From assembly GCA_003538625.1 (NCBI GenBank), contig DPRR01000006.1, forward strand, positions 1 to 64,000: DNA of 64,000 nucleotides. Reading direction: 5' to 3'. Position numbers and translations under genes: made by a program. Positions 47,040-54,869 of the stretch are shown here, in pieces. Source of the stretch: Ignavibacteriales bacterium. GTDB taxonomy: Bacteria; Bacteroidota; Ignavibacteria; Ignavibacteriales; Ignavibacteriaceae. Position 1 is the first letter of the stretch, and each line of letters begins with the position of its first letter. Below the pieces are notes generated by a model. The model made no database searches. It saw nothing but the letters and a program-made list of their open reading frames with translations, and was not told the origin of the DNA.

Positions 47040-47450
47040 CTACTGAATTTTCTTTATTACTTTTTGCATCAAGCTAAGATATTTCACTAATCTCGAATAT
47101 ATCTCATTAAAGAAAAGTTCATTGTAAATATGGCTTAATCTGTTTCGGTCATCAATCATCTGAATTAATAATTCGTACTCTTCTTCATCTATAAGGTTTA
47201 CTCCAAAAAATTCCTTGATAGCAGATTTTGGTGAGACAGTTTCAATCCCGTGTTGTTCAATTAAAAATGTTTTAATTATTTTCCAGTATAATTCAATAGA
47301 ATATTCAAACTTTTGAATTTGTCCGTTCTTAACTAAGTCAAGTTCAATTTCATTAAACTTTGACAAATCAAGATTCAAAGCTTCGTCTAATGAAGCAAGT
47401 GATTTCGAGAAATCTGATAATCTTTCTAAGAATACTTTGGATCGTTCCAT
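47040..47450 (-). CDS. HEPN-domain protein, HI0074-type nucleotidyltransferase partner
   Basis: 136 residues, all-helical. The four-helix HI0074-like fold is suggested by LERLSDFSKSLASLDEAL and FEYSIELYWKIIKTFL, and the HEPN RX4-6H motif is Arg102-Asn-Arg-Leu-Ser-His107 in DDRNRLSHIY. HEPN proteins with this motif are often RNases acting as toxins, neutralised by an MNT partner. The gene overlaps the MNT gene by 25 bases on the same strand. It is the downstream member of the pair. Confidence 0.85.
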   Translation of the reverse strand: MERSKVFLERLSDFSKSLASLDEALNLDLSKFNEIELDLVKNGQIQKFEYSIELYWKIIKTFLIEQHGIETVSPKSAIKEFFGVNLIDEEEYELLIQMIDDRNRLSHIYNELFFNEIYSRLVKYLSLMQKVIKKIQ

Positions 47451-47737
47451 ATTTCTATTTCCTCTAAAGCAATTTTTTTAAACTGTTCATCTACCAATGC
47501 AAAATCTACGATATCAACTTTATACGGAATATCAGATTCTTCAATCTTATTAATAATTTTATAGTATGCATTTCCAACTGGTTTATTACCGAGTAAACCA
47601 ATATCAACATCAGAATAACGCTTGAATTTTTTAGTTGCCCTTGAACCAAAAAGAAAAACTTTGTACTCCTTTGTATCAATAATCGAGAGTATTATTTCCT
47701 TAATTTTTGCAAGATATATCTGATTATAATTATCCAT
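47426..47737 (-). CDS. MNT-domain minimal nucleotidyltransferase, probable antitoxin
   Basis: 103 residues with the nucleotidyltransferase core: FLFGSRATKKF then SDVDIGLLG, giving the GS and DXD metal-binding residues, and a third acidic residue in VDIVDFA. This matches the HI0073/MntA family, which AMPylates or otherwise silences the partner HEPN protein. It is upstream of and overlaps the HEPN gene by 25 bases, the usual order of this toxin-antitoxin type. It lies 53 bases from the ftcD stop. Confidence 0.86.
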   Translation of the reverse strand: MDNYNQIYLAKIKEIILSIIDTKEYKVFLFGSRATKKFKRYSDVDIGLLGNKPVGNAYYKIINKIEESDIPYKVDIVDFALVDEQFKKIALEEIEIWNDPKYS

Positions 47738-47790
47738 TTTAAGATCAAATTTTCATTAAAAAATAATTTTCAACTTTTACTAATGATAAT

Positions 47791-49623
47791 CTACAACTTC
47801 GCTTCTACAAATTGCAAAACCTCAGTTAGTTTTTTCTGTGCCTTCATTTTTAATTCATCACATGTTTTTCGCATTTCGGAATTAAATTTTTCATCTTTTA
47901 TATCTTTAAGATTGATAAGCACATTATAAATTCCACCAAGAACTCCCGTGTAAGCGCTCTGTGCACCAACCCCAACATCTGTAATAGAATTTGGATTTCC
48001 GTACTTAGCAACCGTTTGTGCAATTTCAATTGCCTGGTAACTTAATTGAGCAGTATTTAGTGGAACACGAACCGCCTGTTTCAATCCATTCTGCATTGCT
48101 TCTTCACGATGTTTCTTTTCATCAGAAGTTTTGTTTGGCAATCTTCGTGCGGACATATAATCATTAAATGCATTTGTATCATCATCAACAGCTTTAACCA
48201 AGGTGTTTTTTATCTCCTGGCATTTATCAGCTGCTTCATTTAGAATTTTATCCGATTCAGGATTGCTGCCGCGTTTGTTTGCAGTAAGGTTTGCAACCAT
48301 TGAAGATAATGCTGCACCAAGTGCACCGGATAAAGCTGCAATTGATCCACCGCCAGGAGCTGGAGTTTCTCGAGATACTTCATCAACAAAATCTGTAAGC
48401 TTCATCTCAACTAAAGCTGTATCAAGATTTTTTGGTAAACCCAAAACCCGTTCTTCAATTTTAAATTCAGAAACATCATTCAATCCAAGTGATTGAACTG
48501 CTGTGTTTAAAATATCACGAATTGGAACCCCAGTTGAACGATGCTGCTTTCTTAAATAGTATTTTCCGGTTTCAAGTAAAGCGGGATACGGAACCATACC
48601 AACAATTTCACTTCCGGTTACACGCAAACCTCTTTCAGCAGCCAACTTTTCTGTTTCATCAAAAACATCTTGCATTGATGTTATCTTGTAATTTGTAAGA
48701 TTAATTGAGATTTGTACACGATCGTATTTTGGGACTGACCAACCGATTGCTTTGCAATGTTTAAACTTGCCGGGAATTTTTACTGATTGTCCTTCTGGTT
48801 TTTTAGGATCTATTCCATTTAGATCTAAAAGTTCTGCTAAATCATAATTATGTTTTTCATTGCAATGCTTGATTGTTTCATCAATAATCTTTCCAACAAA
48901 ATCACAACTTCCGCAAGGATACTTATCTTTTTCATACTTCAAAATCTTTTCACTCTTAAAATAGAAAGGACCGTTGCCTCCTTCACGGGCACTCCTTCCC
49001 TTCTCTCTCAATTCAAATGCAATATCGGTTGCATATTTTTCTTCGCGTGTATTTAAGTTGATGTTATATGCAATTAAAAATTCTCTAACACCGATTACAG
49101 TTCCACCAGCTTTTGCATTAAACTTTGTTGGACCAAAATCAGGTTTCCATTCAGGTTTCTTTAATTTTTCTTCAAGTGCTTCGTATTCACCTTGTCTTAT
49201 CTTAGCAAGATTTTCTCTTTCAGGTTTGGTTGCAGATTTTTCATAAAGATAAATCGGAATTCCAAGTTCATCACCAACTCTTTTTGCAACTTCTTTTGAA
49301 AGCTCAATACATTCTTCTGTTGTTATTCCACTTACGGGGACAAAAGGGCAAACATCAGTTGCACCCATTCTTGGATGTGAGCCTTTATGTTTACTCATAT
49401 CAATAAGTTCCGCTGCTTTTTTAATTGAGTTGAAGGCAGCTTCTTTAACACCTTTGGGATTTCCTATAAAAGTTACAACAGTACGATTCATATCATAACC
49501 GGGATCAACATCAAGCAGTTTTACTCCTTCTACATTTTCAATTTCATCGGTTATTTGTTTAATAATGTCGGGACGCTGTCCTTCAGAAAAATTTGGTACG
49601 CATTCAATAAGTTGTTCGTTCAT
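47791..49623 (-). CDS. ftcD: Bifunctional glutamate formiminotransferase / formiminotetrahydrofolate cyclodeaminase
   Basis: 610 residues, a fusion of two activities of folate-linked histidine or purine breakdown. The formiminotransferase part (about 1-330) shows IECVPNFSEGQ, VDPGYDMNRTVVTFIG and HKGSHPRMGATDVCPFVPV; a Cys-containing stretch (about 225-255) sits before IGWSVPKYDRVQISINL. The cyclodeaminase part (about 400-610) shows VSRETPAPGGGSIAALSGALGAALSSM and DDDTNAFNDYMSARRLP. The reaction releases ammonia and gives methenyl-THF. No histidine-utilisation genes lie beside it. Part of its 3' end is duplicated at 46864-47021. Confidence 0.93.
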   Translation of the reverse strand: MNEQLIECVPNFSEGQRPDIIKQITDEIENVEGVKLLDVDPGYDMNRTVVTFIGNPKGVKEAAFNSIKKAAELIDMSKHKGSHPRMGATDVCPFVPVSGITTEECIELSKEVAKRVGDELGIPIYLYEKSATKPERENLAKIRQGEYEALEEKLKKPEWKPDFGPTKFNAKAGGTVIGVREFLIAYNINLNTREEKYATDIAFELREKGRSAREGGNGPFYFKSEKILKYEKDKYPCGSCDFVGKIIDETIKHCNEKHNYDLAELLDLNGIDPKKPEGQSVKIPGKFKHCKAIGWSVPKYDRVQISINLTNYKITSMQDVFDETEKLAAERGLRVTGSEIVGMVPYPALLETGKYYLRKQHRSTGVPIRDILNTAVQSLGLNDVSEFKIEERVLGLPKNLDTALVEMKLTDFVDEVSRETPAPGGGSIAALSGALGAALSSMVANLTANKRGSNPESDKILNEAADKCQEIKNTLVKAVDDDTNAFNDYMSARRLPNKTSDEKKHREEAMQNGLKQAVRVPLNTAQLSYQAIEIAQTVAKYGNPNSITDVGVGAQSAYTGVLGGIYNVLINLKDIKDEKFNSEMRKTCDELKMKAQKKLTEVLQFVEAKL

Positions 49624-49661
49624 TTGATCCTCAAGTAAAATATTATCGAATTGTTGAAAAG

Positions 49662-49689
49662 GTCATACTTCGACTCCGCTCAGTATGAC
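49662..49689. repeat. Short palindromic repeat upstream of ftcD
   Basis: GTCATAC (49662-49668) and GTATGAC (49683-49689) form a perfect 7-bp stem around TTCGACTCCGCTCA. The core TACTTCGACTCCGCTCAG matches the reverse complement of 46819-46836 in 17 of 18 bases. With that copy it brackets ftcD and the HEPN/MNT pair in inverted orientation. Confidence 0.55.
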
Positions 49690-49764
49690 ACTATTGTGTA
49701 AAAATATTGCTACAAAATTAAAACAAATAGAACCCAATCTCATCTTAATTTTCATTTAAATTAA

Positions 49765-49791
49765 AAAAGGCGATTCAGAAAATCGCCTTTT
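49765..49791 (-). terminator. Rho-independent terminator of the multicopper oxidase gene
   Basis: A perfect 11-bp stem (49765-49775 with 49781-49791, AAAAGGCGATT and its complement) with a 5-nt loop. On the minus strand it is followed by a T run and lies 25 bases past the oxidase stop codon. Confidence 0.85.
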
Positions 49792-49815
49792 GATATATAC
49801 CTATTTTTAATCGGA

Positions 49816-51960
49816 TTACTTTACGAGCATCATCTTTTTAGTTTCTTTGAAGTCATTTGTTGTTAAGGAATAAAAATACATACCGCTTGGCATATCACCG
49901 GCATTAAATTCTACCCTATGATTGCCTTCAGGGATCTGTTGATTTATTAAAGTACCGACTTCCTGACCAAGACTGTTAAAAACTTTCAAACTAACAAATG
50001 AATTTTCTGGGAGTGAAAATTTAATTGTAGTGCTTGGATTAAATGGATTGGGATAATTTTGTTCCAGTTGAAATCCGTTAATTGCAGCAATGGTTTCTTC
50101 GGCTCCATTTTTAGGTAATGCCGCTGGAACCACTACAAATCTTCTCATCATTTCATGATCTTCGTGAGAAAGAATGTGGCAGTGCCATGCATACTCACCT
50201 AATCTTTCAAATTTTGCAATGATACTTGTTACTTCACCCGGGTACATTATTCCGGTATCTTTCCAACCAGATTCATATAACCCAGGTTTGGTCGACTTTC
50301 CTTTCAATTTGATATTTGTAAGCTTGCCACCCATCGACATTGAACCATCATGAGCCATATTCATCTTAGGTAAAACAGTCGCAGTATACTTTTGTCTTCC
50401 AAGAATCTGGAACTGAACCAAATGAAGGTGCATTGGATGAGCATCTACTGTTGCATTGTAAATTTCCCAAACTTCTGTTGAACCCAAAATTGGTTCCTCA
50501 GTTGTTGGATCACTCCACATTAAAGTTCCATCAAGATTAGGATTTGTTGGATCAATTGTTCCAAGCATTGGCTGCATACGACCAAATTCATCCATTCCTT
50601 CAAAGAGCATTAATTTACGAACTTTATTCGGTGTTAGTGTTGCTACAGGCTGAGGTCTTAATGTTGCAGGCAATACAACCGGGTCTACAACCGGTATTGT
50701 ACCAACCCTGAATGCCATAATTTGTCCAGTTGTATTTGGATTAACTGTTACACCGTTAGGGAAAGGTGTTTTAGCATTATTACGCACAATTATTGTTTGA
50801 CCGAGTAGTGCAGGATCTGAAAAATCAACAACTACATCATATCGTTCACCCGGGGCAATAAGAAGTTCGCGCTGTGATAAGGGTGCATTCAAAAATCCTT
50901 GATCAGATCCAATTATATTCCATCTAAATGGTCTTGTTGTTGTCACATTAGTACTCAAAGTCATATTATAAAACCTTGAATCTGATCCATTGAGAATCCT
51001 GAAACGATATTTTCTAGGTTCAACATTAAGAACCGGCCAGGCTTTACCGTTAACGGTAATTACCTCACCAAAAAACTCAGGCTGTACAGAAGGTCCGCCT
51101 GCCCACGGAGTAAATCCCAGCATGCTCATCCACGGTGCATCCGGATAGGCGAGGCTTCCATCGGGATAAAACATTTTGTCCTGAATTGCCATTTCAATTT
51201 CATATGGACCCGATGGCAGCTGATTATTTGTGATCATATTTAATTCATTATCATCACGTAAGAAATAGAATGCAGCAAGACCCATATAAACATTAAGTCT
51301 GGTAATACCCAAAGCATGATCGTGGTACCAGATTGTTGCGGCTTCCTGGTTATTATCATAAGTATATAAAGTTTTTTTAAAGTCCATTCCATGAACACCA
51401 GTAATAGAACTCCACCATGCTTCCGGTAAACCATCACTTTCAGATTCTGTATTACCACCATGCAAATGCGGAACTGCAGGCACCCCATCCTGAGCAATAT
51501 TGTACATTGATGAATGATGCATATGTCCTGCATAAGCCCAATGCAGAGTTTCATCTAATGGCAAAGGATATGAATTGGGTAAATTATTGTACCACTGGAT
51601 CTTCAGTTGATTATTTTCTTTTGCTACTATTGTGGGTCCCAAATAACCAAATACAGAAGAATTAGTATTATAGCCCCAAACTGTAGCATTAAGCGGCGTT
51701 CCGGGTAACAATCCAAAATCGTGTGTCCCCTGTCCCATATAAATATCTATAACACCTGGCGGGTTTGTCAAGTCAAGTCTTGGTACAATGGGCAAAGGGT
51801 TAACAAACTTCTGTATTAATCTTGCATCAGCTACCGGGTTAGTAAATAACGGATTAACAACTGGTGTTAGCTGTGCATAAGTAATCTGTGTAATAAAACT
51901 GAAAAGAATAAGTAATAAAAAATACTTTATACTTTTATTTATTGAATGCATCATTGGCAT
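49816..51960 (-). CDS. Exported multicopper oxidase with T9SS sorting domain
   Basis: 714 residues: signal peptide (about 1-30, ending ITYAQ), three cupredoxin domains of the CotA/bilirubin-oxidase type, and a T9SS C-terminal domain (about 630-714, with LEQNYPNPFNPSTTIKFSLP and a terminal KKMMLVK). All copper sites are visible: HMHH/HLHGG and WYHDHA near the N-terminus, HPMHLHLV, and the type 1/type 3 motif His593-Cys594-His595...His599...Met604. It should oxidise phenolics or metal ions outside the cell or on its surface. The ATG at 51960 has AGGAGG seven bases upstream; that site can be masked by an upstream complementary sequence. Confidence 0.92.
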   Translation of the reverse strand: MPMMHSINKSIKYFLLLILFSFITQITYAQLTPVVNPLFTNPVADARLIQKFVNPLPIVPRLDLTNPPGVIDIYMGQGTHDFGLLPGTPLNATVWGYNTNSSVFGYLGPTIVAKENNQLKIQWYNNLPNSYPLPLDETLHWAYAGHMHHSSMYNIAQDGVPAVPHLHGGNTESESDGLPEAWWSSITGVHGMDFKKTLYTYDNNQEAATIWYHDHALGITRLNVYMGLAAFYFLRDDNELNMITNNQLPSGPYEIEMAIQDKMFYPDGSLAYPDAPWMSMLGFTPWAGGPSVQPEFFGEVITVNGKAWPVLNVEPRKYRFRILNGSDSRFYNMTLSTNVTTTRPFRWNIIGSDQGFLNAPLSQRELLIAPGERYDVVVDFSDPALLGQTIIVRNNAKTPFPNGVTVNPNTTGQIMAFRVGTIPVVDPVVLPATLRPQPVATLTPNKVRKLMLFEGMDEFGRMQPMLGTIDPTNPNLDGTLMWSDPTTEEPILGSTEVWEIYNATVDAHPMHLHLVQFQILGRQKYTATVLPKMNMAHDGSMSMGGKLTNIKLKGKSTKPGLYESGWKDTGIMYPGEVTSIIAKFERLGEYAWHCHILSHEDHEMMRRFVVVPAALPKNGAEETIAAINGFQLEQNYPNPFNPSTTIKFSLPENSFVSLKVFNSLGQEVGTLINQQIPEGNHRVEFNAGDMPSGMYFYSLTTNDFKETKKMMLVK

Positions 51961-51964
51961 TTTA

Positions 51965-52033
51965 ATTCCTCCTCTATTTTAAGATTCTGTTAATTAGAAA
52001 TTTATAAGGAAAATAAATTAACTAAGGAGGAAT
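51965..52033 (-). promoter_or_regulatory. Leader RNA stem that can mask the multicopper oxidase ribosome-binding site
   Basis: The minus-strand leader contains ATTCCTCCT (52033-52025) and, 51 bases later, AGGAGGAAT (51973-51965), perfectly complementary over 9 bases with a possible further G-U pair. The second element is the Shine-Dalgarno of the oxidase gene. The first element is the final Ile-Pro-Pro codons of the upstream small reading frame. On the plus strand no reading frame uses the AGGAGG at 52025-52030, so it is not simply another gene's ribosome site. Confidence 0.6.
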
Positions 52034-52216
52034 ATTAGCGAAGGTAGTTATTAATAAGATGTGCTGATGCTCTTGAAAGCAATTATCATCAAGCTCAATT
52101 TTCTTTATTGACTGTGTGCAAATAAGAAAATTATTCAAAAGCATACAGAGACACACCATAGGTAGCTCAAATAAATTTTGAAATAGTTGGTTTAAATCCG
52201 GACCTTGGAAGTCCAA
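52022..52216 (-). CDS. Candidate leader peptide (CutF/DUF2946-like) upstream of the multicopper oxidase
   Basis: An open frame of 64 codons from TTG at 52216, or 45 codons from ATG at 52159; no strong Shine-Dalgarno precedes either, so the start is uncertain. The peptide has a hydrophobic stretch (MVCLCMLLNNFLIC), then ICTQSIKKIELDDNC, then EHQH, and ends ANIPP before TAG. The ICT-x-charged-Cys/His order recalls DUF2946-type small proteins. In Rhodobacter capsulatus CutF and Bordetella CruR, exported Cys-containing leader proteins ending in Pro-rich stalling sequence govern translation of downstream copper genes, CutF that of a multicopper oxidase. Here the stop is 61 bases before the oxidase ATG. 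Coding status is inferred from position and the RNA pairing, not from homology search. Confidence 0.4.
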   Translation of the reverse strand: MDFQGPDLNQLFQNLFELPMVCLCMLLNNFLICTQSIKKIELDDNCFQEHQHILLITTFANIPP

Positions 52217-52794
52217 AGCATAGCTAAAAAAATAAAAACTTAACTAAAGAGAACTTCTACCAGAAGACTAAACCCATTGCCGGAAAGTATAATCCGCCTG
52301 TTAGGCTAAATATTTTTATTAGTCCTTCTGAAAAATTTTATAACTTAAAATGTTTTTTGATTAACTCTCCCGGGAAGATTCCCCTTCCCCTGAATGGGAG
52401 AAATAGTTTAATGCACAGATTCGATTTTACCTTTTTGCTTGACCTATAAATTTAATAGATAAAAATTTTTTATTCGTGATAAATATTTTTATTTATCACT
52501 AAATGTTTTTTAGCAAATATTGTGCAACTTGTTTTATTATTTGCCATTAAAAAAGTTAAATCTGGTTAATCTTAAATCATCAGTAAATTTATTTTAATTT
52601 GATATAAAAACTAAGAATGTACTTAGATGACAAAGAGAATAAAATTATTGACTAATTGAAAAGTTAAGAGCAGCAATGAAGCAGTTCTTAATTTAGAACA
52701 TTTAATGTTGAGACATTTCCAAATGCTTAACAGATTAATTCAAAGATTATGTTTTAATTTTTTTAAGTTGCAAAGACAAATTCATTGAAGAATT
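52217..52794. other. Intergenic region between divergent multicopper oxidase leader and MDR gene
   Basis: 578 bases, AT-rich, with no convincing reading frame. It holds the perfect palindrome at 52476-52499, a possible short inverted repeat TTGGA/TCCAA near 52204-52216, and a patch CTCTCCCGGGAAG...CCTGAATGGGAG near 52365-52401 that may be a remnant of a dispersed repeat. Promoters for both divergent genes are expected here but I cannot place them confidently. Confidence 0.45.
52476..52499. promoter_or_regulatory. 24-bp palindrome, possible operator
   Basis: GTGATAAATA (52476-52485) and its exact complement TATTTATCAC (52490-52499) around TTTT. The GTGAT...ATCAC ends resemble half-sites of CRP/FNR-family regulators but the spacing is not the canonical one. 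It is not followed by a T run on either strand beyond local A/T richness, so an operator is a better reading than a terminator. Confidence 0.35.
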
Positions 52795-53829
52795 ATGAAA
52801 AACCATATTACTAAAAGACATTGTTACAGAATCAACAAAGCGGGTTCTATAAATAATTTAAAACTTATCAAAGAATATCTTCCTGATCCATCAATCGATG
52901 AAGTGACAATAAAAGTAAAAGCTATTGGTTTAAACTTTGCGGATGTATTTGCTATACAGGGGTTATACTCCGCAACTCCAAAGGAAAGTTTTGTTCCCGG
53001 ATTAGAGTACTCAGGAGTTATAATAAGCAAAGGTTCAAATGTCACGGAGTTTGAAATTGGTGATAGTGTTATGGGTGCTATCAGATTTGGGGCTTATGCA
53101 AATTATCTTAACATTAATAAAAATTACATTTTAAAAATACCGCCGGGCTGGAACTTTGAAGAAGCCGCAGCTTTTATAGTTCATTCTCTTACATCATATT
53201 ATTCTCTGGTTGAACTTGGAAATATTAAAGACAGATCAACTGTGCTTATTCATTCTGCGGCAGGAGGAGTTGGAATTTATGCTAATCGTATCGCAAAGAA
53301 ATTTAATGCATATACAATCGGAACTGTAGGAAATGTGAAGAAGATCGATCTTCTTAAAAGAGAAGGATATGATGATGTTATTGTTCGCGGTAATGATTTT
53401 TCGGAAAAGCTTAAACAAAGTTTATCCGGACGAAGTCTTGATATTGTTTTAGAATGTATCGGAGGTAAAATATTTTCAGAGAGTTTCAGACAATTAAGTG
53501 CCGGCGGCAGAATCATTGTTTATGGTGCTGCTCAATATTCTACAGGCGGTGCGCATCCAAACTACTTAAAGATATTAACTAAATATTTAACCCGTCCTAA
53601 AATCGATCCGTTAACATTATCCGATAAAAATAAAAGTGTAATGGGATTTAATTTGATCTACTTATGGGATAGAGTTGAGATACTAAAAAAACATTTAAGA
53701 ACCATTTTAGATATGAATCTGCCTAAACCTTACATCGGTACTGTTTATAACTTTAATGATTTAATAAAAGCTGTACGACAGTTTCAGTCTGCACAAACAG
53801 TTGGCAAAGTAATAGTAAAAGTAAATTGA
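52795..53829 (+). CDS. Medium-chain dehydrogenase/reductase, quinone oxidoreductase-like (VAT-1 type)
   Basis: 344 residues. The catalytic GroES-like half contains VKAIGLNFADVFAIQGLY and VPGLEYSGVI; the Rossmann half has LIHSAAGGVGIYANRIAKK with the dinucleotide-binding AAGGVG turn, and VLECIGGKIFSES. Zinc ligands of alcohol dehydrogenases are absent, so it is a zinc-free NADPH:quinone reductase or enoyl reductase relative. The C-terminal KPYIGTVYNFNDLIKAV is typical of the VAT-1 branch. Monocistronic; convergent with the rhodanese-like gene. Confidence 0.83.
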   Translation: MKNHITKRHCYRINKAGSINNLKLIKEYLPDPSIDEVTIKVKAIGLNFADVFAIQGLYSATPKESFVPGLEYSGVIISKGSNVTEFEIGDSVMGAIRFGAYANYLNINKNYILKIPPGWNFEEAAAFIVHSLTSYYSLVELGNIKDRSTVLIHSAAGGVGIYANRIAKKFNAYTIGTVGNVKKIDLLKREGYDDVIVRGNDFSEKLKQSLSGRSLDIVLECIGGKIFSESFRQLSAGGRIIVYGAAQYSTGGAHPNYLKILTKYLTRPKIDPLTLSDKNKSVMGFNLIYLWDRVEILKKHLRTILDMNLPKPYIGTVYNFNDLIKAVRQFQSAQTVGKVIVKVN

Positions 53830-53835
53830 ATCTTT

Positions 53836-54867
53836 TTAATTTCCTGTCACATATGGAAAATTATTAATTTCTTCAGGTTTAAAAGTATCCCCGCTCAATA
53901 CAGGATCCGATATCATTCTTGTATAAAAAAGTTGATTGGCTCCAAAAAGTAAAGTCTTTACATTATAACCAAGCACGGTTAAATACGCAGTCATACAAGC
54001 GCTCAGTTGTCCATCAGCGCTGTAAATAATAATTTGAGAATTGGCAGGCAGAGTTTGCAAATTTTTTATGCTTCTAAAATCAAAGGTTGGAATATCCCGA
54101 TACCACATTGTTCCAAAGGAATGTCCTTTGCCATCCTGAAGAGGCGGCATTATGTATAGTCTTTCCTGTCCATAACAAATTTTTATAAAAGTCGGATTGA
54201 GTAGGAAATCATATTGAGTTTCGTAATTAACACCGGATATAAATCCCTGCGAAATTATCTGCTTGATTCTATATTCAGCTAACTCTCTACCGCCATTTAA
54301 AGAAGATGGAAAATTAATTAGCGGCAGTGGGGATAGTGTCGATTTAGGATAATTTTCGTTTGTATTGCTAATATCTTCCTCATCTTTTAAGTACTGCAAC
54401 CAATCTTTTGCAAAATTAATATTCCAGTAAGCCATTCCATATTTAAGTGAGAATGTATTTTGAAAACCGGCAAGCCGCAGTAAGCAAACAAAGTATGCAG
54501 ATGACTGTCCGTTTTTACTTACAATAATAATTTGTTTTGATTGGTTTACAGAATAAAGCGAATCAACCATTTCATAAAGTTTATCAGTAGAAACATTAAT
54601 TGAATTTTGAATATGACCATTTATGAAATCATCAGCCGGTCTTAAATCCAGGATTATATATTCTGATTGAGAATTAAATAATTGGTTAGCAGAAATGAGG
54701 CCGGGTGCCTGCTCGCTATTAGCAAAATCACCCTGGCTTTCAAAATAGTTTAAAATTTTTGCAGTCTTATCCAGCTCAAAATTAATTACTGGTGTATTCT
54801 CGTCTTTAATGCAGCCATTTGTGGTGATTAAAGCTATGAACAAAAATATTTTAGAAGTTTGTTTCAT
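53836..54867 (-). CDS. Lipoprotein with two rhodanese-like domains, both lacking the catalytic Cys
   Basis: 343 residues; lipoprotein signal ending TTNGC (Cys about 19). The first rhodanese-like domain (about 60-160) has YIILDLRPADDFINGHI and the active-site loop IVSKNGQSS, with Ser117 where sulfurtransferases have Cys. The second (about 200-330) has the loop IYSADGQLS with Ser283 in that position. Neither can carry a persulfide, so the protein is probably a binding or scaffold module. It is the third gene of an operon with a TonB-dependent receptor and a DUF4249 lipoprotein, 2 bases after the latter. Confidence 0.75.
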   Translation of the reverse strand: MKQTSKIFLFIALITTNGCIKDENTPVINFELDKTAKILNYFESQGDFANSEQAPGLISANQLFNSQSEYIILDLRPADDFINGHIQNSINVSTDKLYEMVDSLYSVNQSKQIIIVSKNGQSSAYFVCLLRLAGFQNTFSLKYGMAYWNINFAKDWLQYLKDEEDISNTNENYPKSTLSPLPLINFPSSLNGGRELAEYRIKQIISQGFISGVNYETQYDFLLNPTFIKICYGQERLYIMPPLQDGKGHSFGTMWYRDIPTFDFRSIKNLQTLPANSQIIIYSADGQLSACMTAYLTVLGYNVKTLLFGANQLFYTRMISDPVLSGDTFKPEEINNFPYVTGN

Positions 54868-54869
54868 TA

